A stretch of DNA of 64,000 bases from Lacihabitans sp. CS3-21 (GTDB lineage Bacteria > Bacteroidota > Bacteroidia > Cytophagales > Spirosomataceae): contig NZ_RJUD01000113.1 of the NCBI RefSeq assembly GCF_024343675.1, positions 210,842 through 274,841 on the forward strand, given 5' to 3'. This document shows positions 16,668-25,067 of this stretch, in pieces (the first letter of the stretch is position 1; the number at the start of each line of letters is the position of its first letter). A program made the translations under genes and the position numbers. Below the pieces are notes generated by a model. It made no database searches and was not told the DNA's origin. It was given only the letters and a program-made list of their open reading frames with translations.

Positions 16668-17948
16668 TTAATCTTTCAATTCGCCCTCCCATTTAGCTAC
16701 AACTGCTGTGGCTACTGCATTACCAGCCACAGAGGTTGCTGAGCGACCCATGTCTAATAACCAGTCTACAGCCAGAACTAAACTAATACCTTCTTGTGGA
16801 AGTCCAAACATCGTAAGTGTGCCTGCAATAACCACCAATGAGGCACGTGGTACTCCTGCTATACCTTTGCTCGTAAGCAATAGGGTGAGGAGCATCGTAA
16901 CTTGCTGTCCAATACTAAGTTCAATTCCATAAATTTGAGCGATAAAGCCAGTTGCAAAAGTCATATACATCATAGATCCGTCGAGATTGAAAGAATAACC
17001 CAACGGTAACACAAAACTAATGATGCGTTCCGAAATACCGAATTTTTTAAGTTGCTCGATCTGCATAGGCATAGACGCCTCAGAACTGGCCGTACTAAAT
17101 GACAGAAAAATTGCATCTTTGACATATTTCAGGAGCTTCCAGTAATCTATTTTCATAAACAAACAAATAACCCACAAAACCACAAAAATGAAAAAGGCCA
17201 AAGTAGCAAAAAAGCAAACAATCAAATACAAATATCCACCCAAAACACCCAAGCCTTTTGAAGCAATAACGGCCGCTACTGACCCAAAAACTGCATATGG
17301 TGCAAATATCATCACATAACCAACAATTTTAAACATTACCTCCGAAATAGCATCGAGAGCTTTTGTAACTGATTTGCCCTTGTCTCCAATGGCAGCCAAG
17401 GCCACTCCAAAAAACAGCGAGAAAACGACTATTTGTAAGACTTCATTAGTTGCGAGTGCTTCAAAAATACTTTTAGGAAAAACGTGGGTGATAAAATTTT
17501 CTAAGGTCATTTTCTTGGCCTCCACGCCTGTATCTGTTCCAGTTTCGGGCAAATCCAATGACATGACCTTACCCGGTTTCATGATATTGACTGCCACAAG
17601 ACCTGCAAGCAATGACAATATGGTAGCGAAATAAAAATAGCCCAGTGTTTTCAGTCCTATTCGACCAACTACCTTAAAATCGCCGAGTTTAGCTATTCCA
17701 ACAGTTAAAATAGAAAACACCAAAGGGCCCAAAATCATTTGGATAAGTCGAAGAAAAATCTTTGAAAGCAACTGAAGGTAGGAACTCCATTCTTTCACGC
17801 CATCGTTGGCCTTTACTTGATCAGCAGTGAGCAAACTGGCATCTTTTATACCAAACTGCCCCAAATCAAAGTGATTGTGAATAAAAAAACCGACGATGAT
17901 ACCGAGTGTCATGCCGATGAAGATTTTCCAAGTAATGTTTAATTTCAT
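16668..17948 (-). CDS. Dicarboxylate/amino acid:cation symporter (DAACS/SDF family)
   Basis: A 426-residue inner-membrane symporter of the glutamate/dicarboxylate family. Family marks are the re-entrant loop SFSTASSEASMP (variant of the serine-rich HP1 tip), the helix-7 region PLGYSFNLDGSMMYM (NMDGT-like), the HP2 loop SKGIAGVPRASLVVI, and the helix-8 segment DMGRSATSVAGNAVATAVVAK. It would import acidic amino acids or C4-dicarboxylates with sodium or protons. A roughly 45-residue insert after the first helix (AFIHNHFDLG-like start, then LLTADQVKANDGVKEW) lies on the periplasmic side and is seen in Bacteroidota members. It is probably monocistronic, with a terminator beyond the stop and a TAnnTTTG element about 90 bp upstream. 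Confidence 0.93.
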   Translation of the reverse strand: MKLNITWKIFIGMTLGIIVGFFIHNHFDLGQFGIKDASLLTADQVKANDGVKEWSSYLQLLSKIFLRLIQMILGPLVFSILTVGIAKLGDFKVVGRIGLKTLGYFYFATILSLLAGLVAVNIMKPGKVMSLDLPETGTDTGVEAKKMTLENFITHVFPKSIFEALATNEVLQIVVFSLFFGVALAAIGDKGKSVTKALDAISEVMFKIVGYVMIFAPYAVFGSVAAVIASKGLGVLGGYLYLIVCFFATLAFFIFVVLWVICLFMKIDYWKLLKYVKDAIFLSFSTASSEASMPMQIEQLKKFGISERIISFVLPLGYSFNLDGSMMYMTFATGFIAQIYGIELSIGQQVTMLLTLLLTSKGIAGVPRASLVVIAGTLTMFGLPQEGISLVLAVDWLLDMGRSATSVAGNAVATAVVAKWEGELKD

Positions 17949-18037
17949 TCGTTTAGGGTTAATTCTGATGTTTGATGATTAAAAATAAATATAAATCAAT
18001 TCTTTGGATTTCGAAATTTTCCTGATTCAAATTTCTA

Positions 18038-18045
18038 CAAAAATA
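18038..18045 (-). promoter_or_regulatory. Putative -7 element for the symporter gene
   Basis: On the minus strand TATTTTTG, matching TAnnTTTG, lies 90 bp before the ATG at 17948. No -33 TTG at usual spacing was seen. Confidence 0.35.
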
Positions 18046-18131
18046 ACAATTTCTTCTTCATTGATTTATAATTCTGTGCTTAATCCATTCTAGACAAAAA
18101 ACAATTTAAACTTTCTTATGCAAATAACTGT

Positions 18132-18139
18132 TAATTTTG
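18132..18139 (+). promoter_or_regulatory. -7-like element almost at the ygiQ start codon
   Basis: TAATTTTG fits TAnnTTTG but ends only 4 bp before the ATG at 18144. If used, the transcript would start at or about the start codon and be leaderless. Confidence 0.3.
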
Positions 18140-18143
18140 CAAT

Positions 18144-20153
18144 ATGATAACAGTGAGAGAAAGGCCAGTAACACATTGGCTACCAATAACTAAAAAAGAA
18201 GTAGAAATGAGAGGTTGGGATGAGGTAGATGTCATCCTCATCTCAGGAGATGCCTATGTAGATCACCCTTCATTTGGAACAGCTGTTATCGGCAGAATCA
18301 TTGAAAGTGAGGGATTTAGAGTAGCAATTATTCCTCAACCCAACTGGAAAGACGACCTCAGGGACTTTAAAAAACTTGGAAAGCCTAAATATTTTTTCGG
18401 AGTAACGGCTGGCTGTATGGATTCCATGGTGAATCACTATACTGCCAACAAACGCCGCCGCTCCAATGACAGTTATACGCCAGGCGGAGAGGCTGGTTTT
18501 AGACCTGACTACGCCACAACGGTTTACAGCAAAATATTAAAAGAAATATATCCCGATGTTCCAGTTCTAATAGGAGGTATAGAGGCCTCTCTACGTAGAG
18601 TTACGCATTACGATTATTGGGAAGACAAACTTCTACCATCGATTCTCGTTGATTCTGAGGCAGATATGCTGGTTTATGGTATGGGGGAACAGCCCTTACG
18701 CGATCTTTTGCGACTGGTCAAAAAAGGAGTTCCACTAAATAGTATCAAAGATGTCAATCAAATTGCATTCTTGGAGGATGGTTTGGAAGAAGTAAAAACC
18801 TACAATGATTGGGAAACCGTTGAATTGGCCAGTCATGAAGTTTGTTTAGAAGACAAGATAAAATATGCTTCAAACTTTAAAATAGTAGAGGTAGAGTCTA
18901 ACAAATGGCAAGCCAACCGAATTGTGCAGAAAGTAGGCAATAAAACGCTGGTTATCAATCCTCCATACAAAACCATGGACGAGGCAGAAATGGACAAATC
19001 GTTTGATTTGCCGTATACCCGCATGCCACATCCGAAGTACGCCAAAAGAGGCACAATTCCAGCATATGAAATGATAAAATTCTCCATCAATATGCACCGT
19101 GGGTGTTTTGGGGGCTGTAGTTTTTGTACCATTTCGGCTCATCAAGGCAAGTTTATAGCGTCTCGTTCGGAGGAATCTATCATGAAAGAAGTGGATGCGT
19201 TGACCCAACATCCCGAATTTAAGGGCTACATTTCCGATCTAGGAGGACCTTCGGCCAACATGTACCGCATGAAAGGCAAAGACGAATCCATCTGTAATCG
19301 TTGTCAAGCTCCGAGCTGTATTCACCCTGTAATATGCTCAAATTTAGACACTTCGCACAAACCACTTACCAAGCTTTACCAAAAAGTAGACGCCCATCCT
19401 GAAATTAAAAAAGCATTTGTAGGCTCTGGTGTGAGATATGATTTGCTGGTGGACGACTTCAACAAAAATAACCAAGACGGCAACCACGACGAATACATGG
19501 AGCAGTTAGTCACTCGTCATGTTTCGGGAAGACTCAAAGTAGCCCCTGAGCACACTTCAGATGCTACCTTGAGAGTGATGCGTAAGCCTGGTTTTAAATA
19601 TTTCAGAAAATTCAAGGATAAATACGACAAAATACAAGAAAAACACGGCCTGAAACAGCCATTGATTCCGTATTTCATCAGTTCACACCCAGGATGTGAA
19701 GAGGCTGACATGGCCAACTTGGCTGCGGAAACCAAGGATTTGGGCTTTAAACTAGAACAAGTACAAGACTTCACTCCCACTCCCATGACGGTAGCTGAGG
19801 TCATTTACTACACAGGTGTGCATCCTTACACCCTACAGCCAATTCATACCGCCAAAACCAAAGAGGAAAAACTAACACAGAACAAATATTTCTTTTGGTA
19901 CAAACCTGAGGTAAAAGGTTGGATAAAAAGTCGTCTACTTAAACTTGGGCATAAAGAACTAGCCGCAAAGCTTTTGAGTCCTTTAAAACCTCAAAATCAG
20001 GAAGCCAAAAAGGTAGAGGAAGTTCAGCAGAAATCGACTACCGTAATGACCCAAAAACCAAATTTTAGCTCAAAAAAAACAATAGAAGCAAAGCCCAAAG
20101 AGGAATTTTTCCAAAAGAAAAAACCCTTGAAAAAGAAGAAAGGTTGGGCGTAA
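18144..20153 (+). CDS. ygiQ: YgiQ-family radical SAM protein
   Basis: A 669-residue member of the YgiQ family (UPF0313). It has the N-terminal YgiQ domain (RPVTHWLPITKKEVEMRGWDEVDVI-like opening and GDAYVDHPSFG), a central radical SAM domain with the iron-sulfur cluster Cys321, Cys325 and Cys328 (RGCFGGCSFC), and the C-terminal DUF3362 region. A second cysteine group, CNRCQAPSCIHPVIC, lies downstream (about 395-410). The very C-terminus is a lysine-rich tail of about 60 residues ending KKKKGW. The reaction is unknown; homologues are predicted to modify RNA or protein. It is followed after 15 bp by murI, so the two are probably co-transcribed. Confidence 0.95.
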   Translation: MITVRERPVTHWLPITKKEVEMRGWDEVDVILISGDAYVDHPSFGTAVIGRIIESEGFRVAIIPQPNWKDDLRDFKKLGKPKYFFGVTAGCMDSMVNHYTANKRRRSNDSYTPGGEAGFRPDYATTVYSKILKEIYPDVPVLIGGIEASLRRVTHYDYWEDKLLPSILVDSEADMLVYGMGEQPLRDLLRLVKKGVPLNSIKDVNQIAFLEDGLEEVKTYNDWETVELASHEVCLEDKIKYASNFKIVEVESNKWQANRIVQKVGNKTLVINPPYKTMDEAEMDKSFDLPYTRMPHPKYAKRGTIPAYEMIKFSINMHRGCFGGCSFCTISAHQGKFIASRSEESIMKEVDALTQHPEFKGYISDLGGPSANMYRMKGKDESICNRCQAPSCIHPVICSNLDTSHKPLTKLYQKVDAHPEIKKAFVGSGVRYDLLVDDFNKNNQDGNHDEYMEQLVTRHVSGRLKVAPEHTSDATLRVMRKPGFKYFRKFKDKYDKIQEKHGLKQPLIPYFISSHPGCEEADMANLAAETKDLGFKLEQVQDFTPTPMTVAEVIYYTGVHPYTLQPIHTAKTKEEKLTQNKYFFWYKPEVKGWIKSRLLKLGHKELAAKLLSPLKPQNQEAKKVEEVQQKSTTVMTQKPNFSSKKTIEAKPKEEFFQKKKPLKKKKGWA

Positions 20154-20168
20154 GATTAATTTTATAAC

Positions 20169-20918
20169 ATGATTGGAGTTTTTGATTCAGGCATTGGCGG
20201 CCTTACGGTTCTCAAAGAAATGATGTACACACTGCCTCACGAAAACTTCTTATATTATGCAGATACCGAAAACGTACCATATTCTTACAAGACCACGGAG
20301 CAAATCAAAGAATATGTAGAAAAAGCAGTTGTTTTTCTGAGAAATGAAGGTTGCAAATCTATAGTTTTGGCGTGTAATACAGCCACCAATGTGACCATAG
20401 AATATCTAAGAGAAAAATACGATTTACCGATAATCGCCATTCAGCCAGCTGTAAAAGTAGCGTTTGATAACAATACCGAAAACAAAAGAATTTTGGCTTG
20501 TGCTACACCTGTAACACTCAAAGCCGACAGATTTGAAAACCTTATCAACTCACTAGACATCGACCATATGGTAGATAGACTTCCACTCCCAGGTTTGGTA
20601 GAATTTGCTGAAAATGAACAATTCGAAAGCCCAGAAGTCTTGAAATACCTTAAAAAAGAATTCTCAAAGTTCAATTTAGAAAACTATAAATACGTAGTGT
20701 TGGGTTGTACGCATTTTACTTATTTCGAAAAAATGATTCAAGAAAACTTCCCGAATTTGCAACCCGTAGATGGTAACGAAGGCACCGCTCGGCATCTTAA
20801 AAATACTTTGGCTGGCCTAAATCTTCTCATTTCCACAGTTAAACCCACAATTCGTTTTGTAGAATCTGGTCGATATGTAAAGGATGAAGCTAGGTTTTGG
20901 AGGTATTTGGATAGGTAG
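20169..20918 (+). CDS. murI: Glutamate racemase
   Basis: A 249-residue cytoplasmic enzyme that converts L-glutamate to D-glutamate for peptidoglycan. It shows the N-terminal motif GVFDSGIGGLTVL (Asp6, Ser7), the first catalytic cysteine Cys69 in ACNTATN, and the second, Cys180, in GCTHF. Length and motifs match the Asp/Glu racemase family completely. It lies 15 bp downstream of the ygiQ-like gene and runs convergently with the S9 peptidase gene (21-bp gap), leaving little room for a terminator. The neighbour does not inform on its function, which is well defined by sequence. Confidence 0.96.
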   Translation: MIGVFDSGIGGLTVLKEMMYTLPHENFLYYADTENVPYSYKTTEQIKEYVEKAVVFLRNEGCKSIVLACNTATNVTIEYLREKYDLPIIAIQPAVKVAFDNNTENKRILACATPVTLKADRFENLINSLDIDHMVDRLPLPGLVEFAENEQFESPEVLKYLKKEFSKFNLENYKYVVLGCTHFTYFEKMIQENFPNLQPVDGNEGTARHLKNTLAGLNLLISTVKPTIRFVESGRYVKDEARFWRYLDR

Positions 20919-20938
20919 AAAATCACCCACACACCTAA

Positions 20939-23209
20939 TTACTTTCCAATCTGATAATGCAAAAGTGGTTTCTGGCCTAATAAATTCTCCAAGAAATAAT
21001 CCCAACGTTTTTTGGTAAAATAGTCCCCTGTGGTTCTGCCAAAATTATGATTTCTGCTCGGCCAAATAAACATATCGAAGTCCTTTCCAGCTTTTATCAG
21101 TGCCTCGGCAAACTTATAAGTAGCTGAAGGATTGACGTTTTCGTCAATCGCTCCATGTGCTAGGAGCAATTTCCCTTTCAGGTTGGCCGCATTGGTAATG
21201 TTAGACTGTTGGTGGTAAAAATCACCCACTGGATAGCCCATGTACATTTCAGGCCACCAAGCTTTTTCCATGCGGTGGTCGTGATCTCCAGCAGAAGCCA
21301 CGCCAACTTTGTAAAAATCAGGATGCAGCAACATCGCCCTAGCAGCATCATAACCTCCCGCAGAGTGTCCAAAAATACCGACTTTTTGGATATTCAAAAA
21401 AGGCTTCGACTTGGCCAATTGCTTGATAGCCAACACATGGTCGGTAGTACCATCGCCCAAATTTCTGTAAGAAACATCTTGAAAAGCCTTTGAACGGCCA
21501 AAAGTGCCCATTCCGTCTACAGTAACCACCACAAAGCCCAGCTCAGCCATGGGCTGCTGCAAACCAATGAGGCCTCCTTTGAAAGTCTTGGGTGTGATAT
21601 CAATAAACGGTCCAGTGTAAGTGTAGTCGATAACTGGATACGATTTCTTTGGGTTAAAGTCGGTCGGAACGTAATAAATGCCATAAATCTCGGTTTTCCC
21701 GTCTTTACCGATAGCCGAAAACTGTTGTGGAGATTGATACCCTTTTGCTTTTAAGCTTGAAATATCTGCCTCCGAAATCTGCATGAAAATATTACCAGAT
21801 GCCAAATCTCTCAAAACCGACTTTGTGGCTTGATTTACTGTGGAATAATTATCGACCACATATTCTTTATCTTCTGAAACATAGATTTCATGAAAAGCAT
21901 TTTCGGGTGTAAGTAGCGTAAGTTCTTTGCCATCCAAACCTACGCTATACAGATGCTGATAATACACATTTCTACCTTTTTCTTTGCCCGCAGCCATAAA
22001 ATACAGTTGATTTTTTTCTTCATCCGCATATAAAACCCTGTTTACCACGTATTCACCAGGCGTTAGATTTAGAATAATTTTTCCAGTTTTCCAATCTATC
22101 AAATACAGATTATTCCAACCCGATTGTTGCGAAGCCAAAATAAATCTATCACCTTTCAACTTTTGAAACATCGTGTTGTATTCTATGTGCGTTTGCTCCT
22201 TTTCAGAATAAACCGTCCGTATCTTGCCCGTATTTGCCTCTATATCCAAAATATCAAATTGCTTGTAACCTCGGTGGAAATAAGTCCCCATCAAAGTCAC
22301 ACTGTTTTTATCCCAGACCAAATCCAGGGGCATAAAATGTGGCGTAGTCAAACTCAATAATTTCGTTTCTTTCTTTGTATCGAGGTCGAAAATGACAGGA
22401 ATTTTCTTCACAAGCGTGGTATCTCCAGGCGAACCACGGTAATATGAAAGCAGATTGGGTCGGAATTTCTCATCTTTGCTAAAATCCAACAGATACATTT
22501 TTTCCCCCATTCGCAAGTCTGCTATTTGCGTCAAAATCTTTTTGGAATCTGGCGACCAACGCACGTAAAACTGCTCTGGTCTTATGCCATTTTCTCCCTC
22601 AATAATATCGCTCCAGCCATAAAAAGTGCCGTATTCGTAGTCTTTTTTTCCATGAAAACTCAACTGAAACACTTGAGTAGTTTCAAGATTTTCCACAAAA
22701 AGATTATAATTTTTGTTAAAAGCTCTCCATTTTTTATCGGGAGAAAGACCTCGACTATCTACAGGTTTTGGTATTTGAGTAGAGCTAAGCTTATGATTAA
22801 AAAATTCCCAGTTTTTGTTTTTCCATTCAAACTCAATTTTGTTTTCCTCCGTAAATTTGATTTTGTCGAAAGGCAAATCAGTACTTTTGAGCGTATCTCC
22901 TGCTGCTTCATTGAGCAATTTGGCCAAAAGCTCATGATCGAAAGCACTTTTTGTTTCCTTTTTAGCTATATCGCTAATCAAAAACCTTTTGCCGTCTTTG
23001 GTATATGTTACATGCCAAAATGCATTCTTATCCTTTATCCAATTGGGGATAACTTCCAGATTATAAATCTCTTTTTGGATAGAGTTGGTCAAAAAATACT
23101 CGGCTTTTTTATAGGTTTCTTTGGTCACTTGGGCACTGGCTGAAATGCAAAATGCTGTTGACACAAAAAAGAAGGATTTTAAAAAACTAAAGACAGAAAA
23201 TTTCTTCAT
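20939..23209 (-). CDS. Exported S9 family peptidase (dipeptidyl peptidase IV-like)
   Basis: A 756-residue secreted serine peptidase. The signal peptide ends ASAQ (about residue 27). An N-terminal beta-propeller of DPP-IV type (about 80-480) contains SPDKKWRAF and WSPDSKKI blades. The C-terminal alpha/beta-hydrolase domain has the triad Ser616 (GHSAGG), Asp689 (GAIDENV) and His721 (RNHNF). DPP-IV-like enzymes remove X-Pro/X-Ala dipeptides from peptide N-termini in the periplasm. The glutamate motif that binds the substrate amino terminus is not obvious to me, so the exact subfamily is open. Monocistronic; an imperfect promoter match (CAAAGATT on the plus strand) lies about 45 bp upstream. Confidence 0.9.
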   Translation of the reverse strand: MKKFSVFSFLKSFFFVSTAFCISASAQVTKETYKKAEYFLTNSIQKEIYNLEVIPNWIKDKNAFWHVTYTKDGKRFLISDIAKKETKSAFDHELLAKLLNEAAGDTLKSTDLPFDKIKFTEENKIEFEWKNKNWEFFNHKLSSTQIPKPVDSRGLSPDKKWRAFNKNYNLFVENLETTQVFQLSFHGKKDYEYGTFYGWSDIIEGENGIRPEQFYVRWSPDSKKILTQIADLRMGEKMYLLDFSKDEKFRPNLLSYYRGSPGDTTLVKKIPVIFDLDTKKETKLLSLTTPHFMPLDLVWDKNSVTLMGTYFHRGYKQFDILDIEANTGKIRTVYSEKEQTHIEYNTMFQKLKGDRFILASQQSGWNNLYLIDWKTGKIILNLTPGEYVVNRVLYADEEKNQLYFMAAGKEKGRNVYYQHLYSVGLDGKELTLLTPENAFHEIYVSEDKEYVVDNYSTVNQATKSVLRDLASGNIFMQISEADISSLKAKGYQSPQQFSAIGKDGKTEIYGIYYVPTDFNPKKSYPVIDYTYTGPFIDITPKTFKGGLIGLQQPMAELGFVVVTVDGMGTFGRSKAFQDVSYRNLGDGTTDHVLAIKQLAKSKPFLNIQKVGIFGHSAGGYDAARAMLLHPDFYKVGVASAGDHDHRMEKAWWPEMYMGYPVGDFYHQQSNITNAANLKGKLLLAHGAIDENVNPSATYKFAEALIKAGKDFDMFIWPSRNHNFGRTTGDYFTKKRWDYFLENLLGQKPLLHYQIGK

Positions 23210-23377
23210 TTTTTAAGATGGTAAGGTTTATAAAAGGGTCTTAACAAAGATTGGAATTAATATCGAATGTGGCAAGAATAAAGAGGTGATTTGTATTTAG
23301 AAGAAGTTTGCCAAATCAGCATTATATGAAATTTTCTATCAAAAGCACAAAACATTATCAAACTTTGAACAACACTT

Positions 23378-23385
23378 TATTTTTG
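23378..23385 (+). promoter_or_regulatory. Putative -7 element for the sulfurtransferase gene
   Basis: TATTTTTG matches TAnnTTTG and lies 71 bp before the preferred ATG at 23457. Confidence 0.4.
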
Positions 23386-23456
23386 ATAAATTTGAAAAGT
23401 TTCTAAAAAACGAATTGGTCTTTCGTTTTTCTTTATATAAAAAACAAATCCTAAAT

Positions 23457-24302
23457 ATGGCTATTTCTCCAATTATTCAAGCAGTAGATTTGCTGAAATT
23501 ATATCAATCCAAAGATTTGTTTATTGTAGATGCAAGCAATGGAAAAAATGCAAAGACAAATTACGAATCTCAGCATTTAGAGGGAGCAATATTTGTTGAT
23601 TTAAACTCTCAAATGGCTGAAATCGAGGATGATGTGTCCATTGGTGGAAGACATCCATTACCCAAAATTGAAAATTTCATTAAAACATTATCCAATATTG
23701 GAATTTCCCCAAAAAGCCACGTAATAATTTATGATGACAAAAATGGATCGAATGCAGCGGCAAGGTTTTGGTGGATGCTTAAAGCTGTTGGGCTTGAAAA
23801 AGTACAGGTTTTGGATGGCGGAATTCAAGCAGTCAAAAAAATCCACTTTCCGACTAGGTCAAAAAAAGAAATTTCAGATAGAGTAGAATCTATAAAAGTC
23901 GACGATTGGAAACTTTGCATTGCAGAAATTGACGATGTTGAGTCGTTTTCCCAAAAAGAAAAGTACATCGTTGTTGATGTCCGTGATGCTGAGCGTTTCA
24001 ATGGTGAAATTGAGCCTATAGATTTAGTTGCCGGGCATATTCCTGGTGCCATAAACATTCCTTACACAGAAAATTTAGACAAAAATGGGATGTTTTTGCC
24101 GCCGAAAGATTTAAAAATGAAATATGAAAAGGTATTTGGGAATGTTAAAAATGAGAATATAATAGTTCATTGCGGCTCAGGAGTAACCGCATGCCATACG
24201 CTTTTAGCAATCGCTTACGCTGAATTGGAAATTCCGAAACTTTATGTGGGCTCTTGGAGTGAATGGAGCAGAAACAATAAACCTATTGAAAAGAAAAGTT
24301 AA
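23457..24302 (+). CDS. sseA: 3-mercaptopyruvate sulfurtransferase (two rhodanese domains)
   Basis: A 281-residue protein with two rhodanese domains. The first (about 5-130) is inactive, lacking a catalytic cysteine. The second (about 150-281) carries Cys239 in the loop CGSGVTA. That loop sequence is typical of mercaptopyruvate sulfurtransferases; thiosulfate enzymes have CRKGVT instead. It transfers sulfane sulfur from 3-mercaptopyruvate to thiol acceptors. The conserved interdomain motif DVRDAERFNGE...AGHIPGAIN is present. An upstream TTG at 23415 opens the same frame, but the ATG at 23457 begins the domain normally and is preferred. The broken pnuC copy follows on the other strand. Confidence 0.93.
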   Translation: MAISPIIQAVDLLKLYQSKDLFIVDASNGKNAKTNYESQHLEGAIFVDLNSQMAEIEDDVSIGGRHPLPKIENFIKTLSNIGISPKSHVIIYDDKNGSNAAARFWWMLKAVGLEKVQVLDGGIQAVKKIHFPTRSKKEISDRVESIKVDDWKLCIAEIDDVESFSQKEKYIVVDVRDAERFNGEIEPIDLVAGHIPGAINIPYTENLDKNGMFLPPKDLKMKYEKVFGNVKNENIIVHCGSGVTACHTLLAIAYAELEIPKLYVGSWSEWSRNNKPIEKKS

Positions 24303-24365
24303 AAATAAGAAAAGTAGGATCCTTAAAATTTCAAAAAGTAATATTTTATACCATCGAAGCAACAA

Positions 24366-25012
24366 TTATAAAATCAAACCATCCCACTTCCTCCACTTTC
24401 GCGTCCATTCTAATGCCCCAAAAACAGCTATAATACAGAATACAAAAAAGAGCATGGAATAAAGTTTCAAGTCTTTTGCGAAATACATGTAAGTGCTAAT
24501 GATATCTATAACGAGCCACATCTACCAAGCCTCTACTTTCTTTTTCATGAGCATAAACGTGGCAATAATACGCATTGCGGTAGTGAAACTGTCCACATAA
24601 GGAAACGCACTCGGCAGACAAAATAGGTTTAGAAATATTTCATGCAGGTTTTTGGAGAAAGTAGCCATCAAATAAGTAGCTATCAAACCACCAAAAGTCA
24701 AAATTGCAGATGTTTTAGGTTTTAATTTCGTGATTCTAAGTTCGTTTTTCTGGTTGGCATTTTCTATTTTTGGAAACTTCCACCACCAAAAACTTATAAT
24801 ATTGGTCACAAAGAAAAAACCTTGCAAAAACATATCGGGATAGAGCTGAATCTGGTAAAACATGATACTCCCATAGCATACCTTTACCAACCTCAAGATT
24901 CAAGACCAAAAGTTCTCTTTCACCTAAAGCCCAAAGCATCAGAAATCGTATTTGAGAACTACAAATGACTCATTTCGTAGCCCCAAATGGCGAATAAGAT
25001 GTTTTTCATATC
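24366..25012 (-). pseudogene. Degenerate second copy of pnuC
   Basis: This stretch is a decayed duplicate of the intact pnuC gene at 28146-28802, in the same orientation and about 3.77 kb away. A 129-bp segment (24665-24793) is identical to 28433-28561, and similarity extends over most of the gene. The copy is broken in two ways. A TGG tryptophan codon has become TAG in the VEAWW region, ending translation at 24522. The N-terminal third (about 24860-24960) has lost the frame and part of the sequence. Beyond the stop the C-terminal frame is still readable as GALEWTRKW. The ends of the similarity are approximate. No functional transporter can be made from this copy. Confidence 0.9.
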
Positions 25013-25067
25013 GAATCTGATTAAAGGTAAGGATTATTAAAATCGAGGAATTTGTGCCCTAAAAGGC

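Noticed and set aside
22526..23143. 205-codon plus-strand ORF
   Set aside because: It lies wholly antisense to the S9 peptidase, whose domains and triad are clear.
24522..24896. 124-codon ORF as a real membrane protein gene
   Set aside because: It is a fragment of the dead pnuC copy, ending at a Trp-to-stop change.
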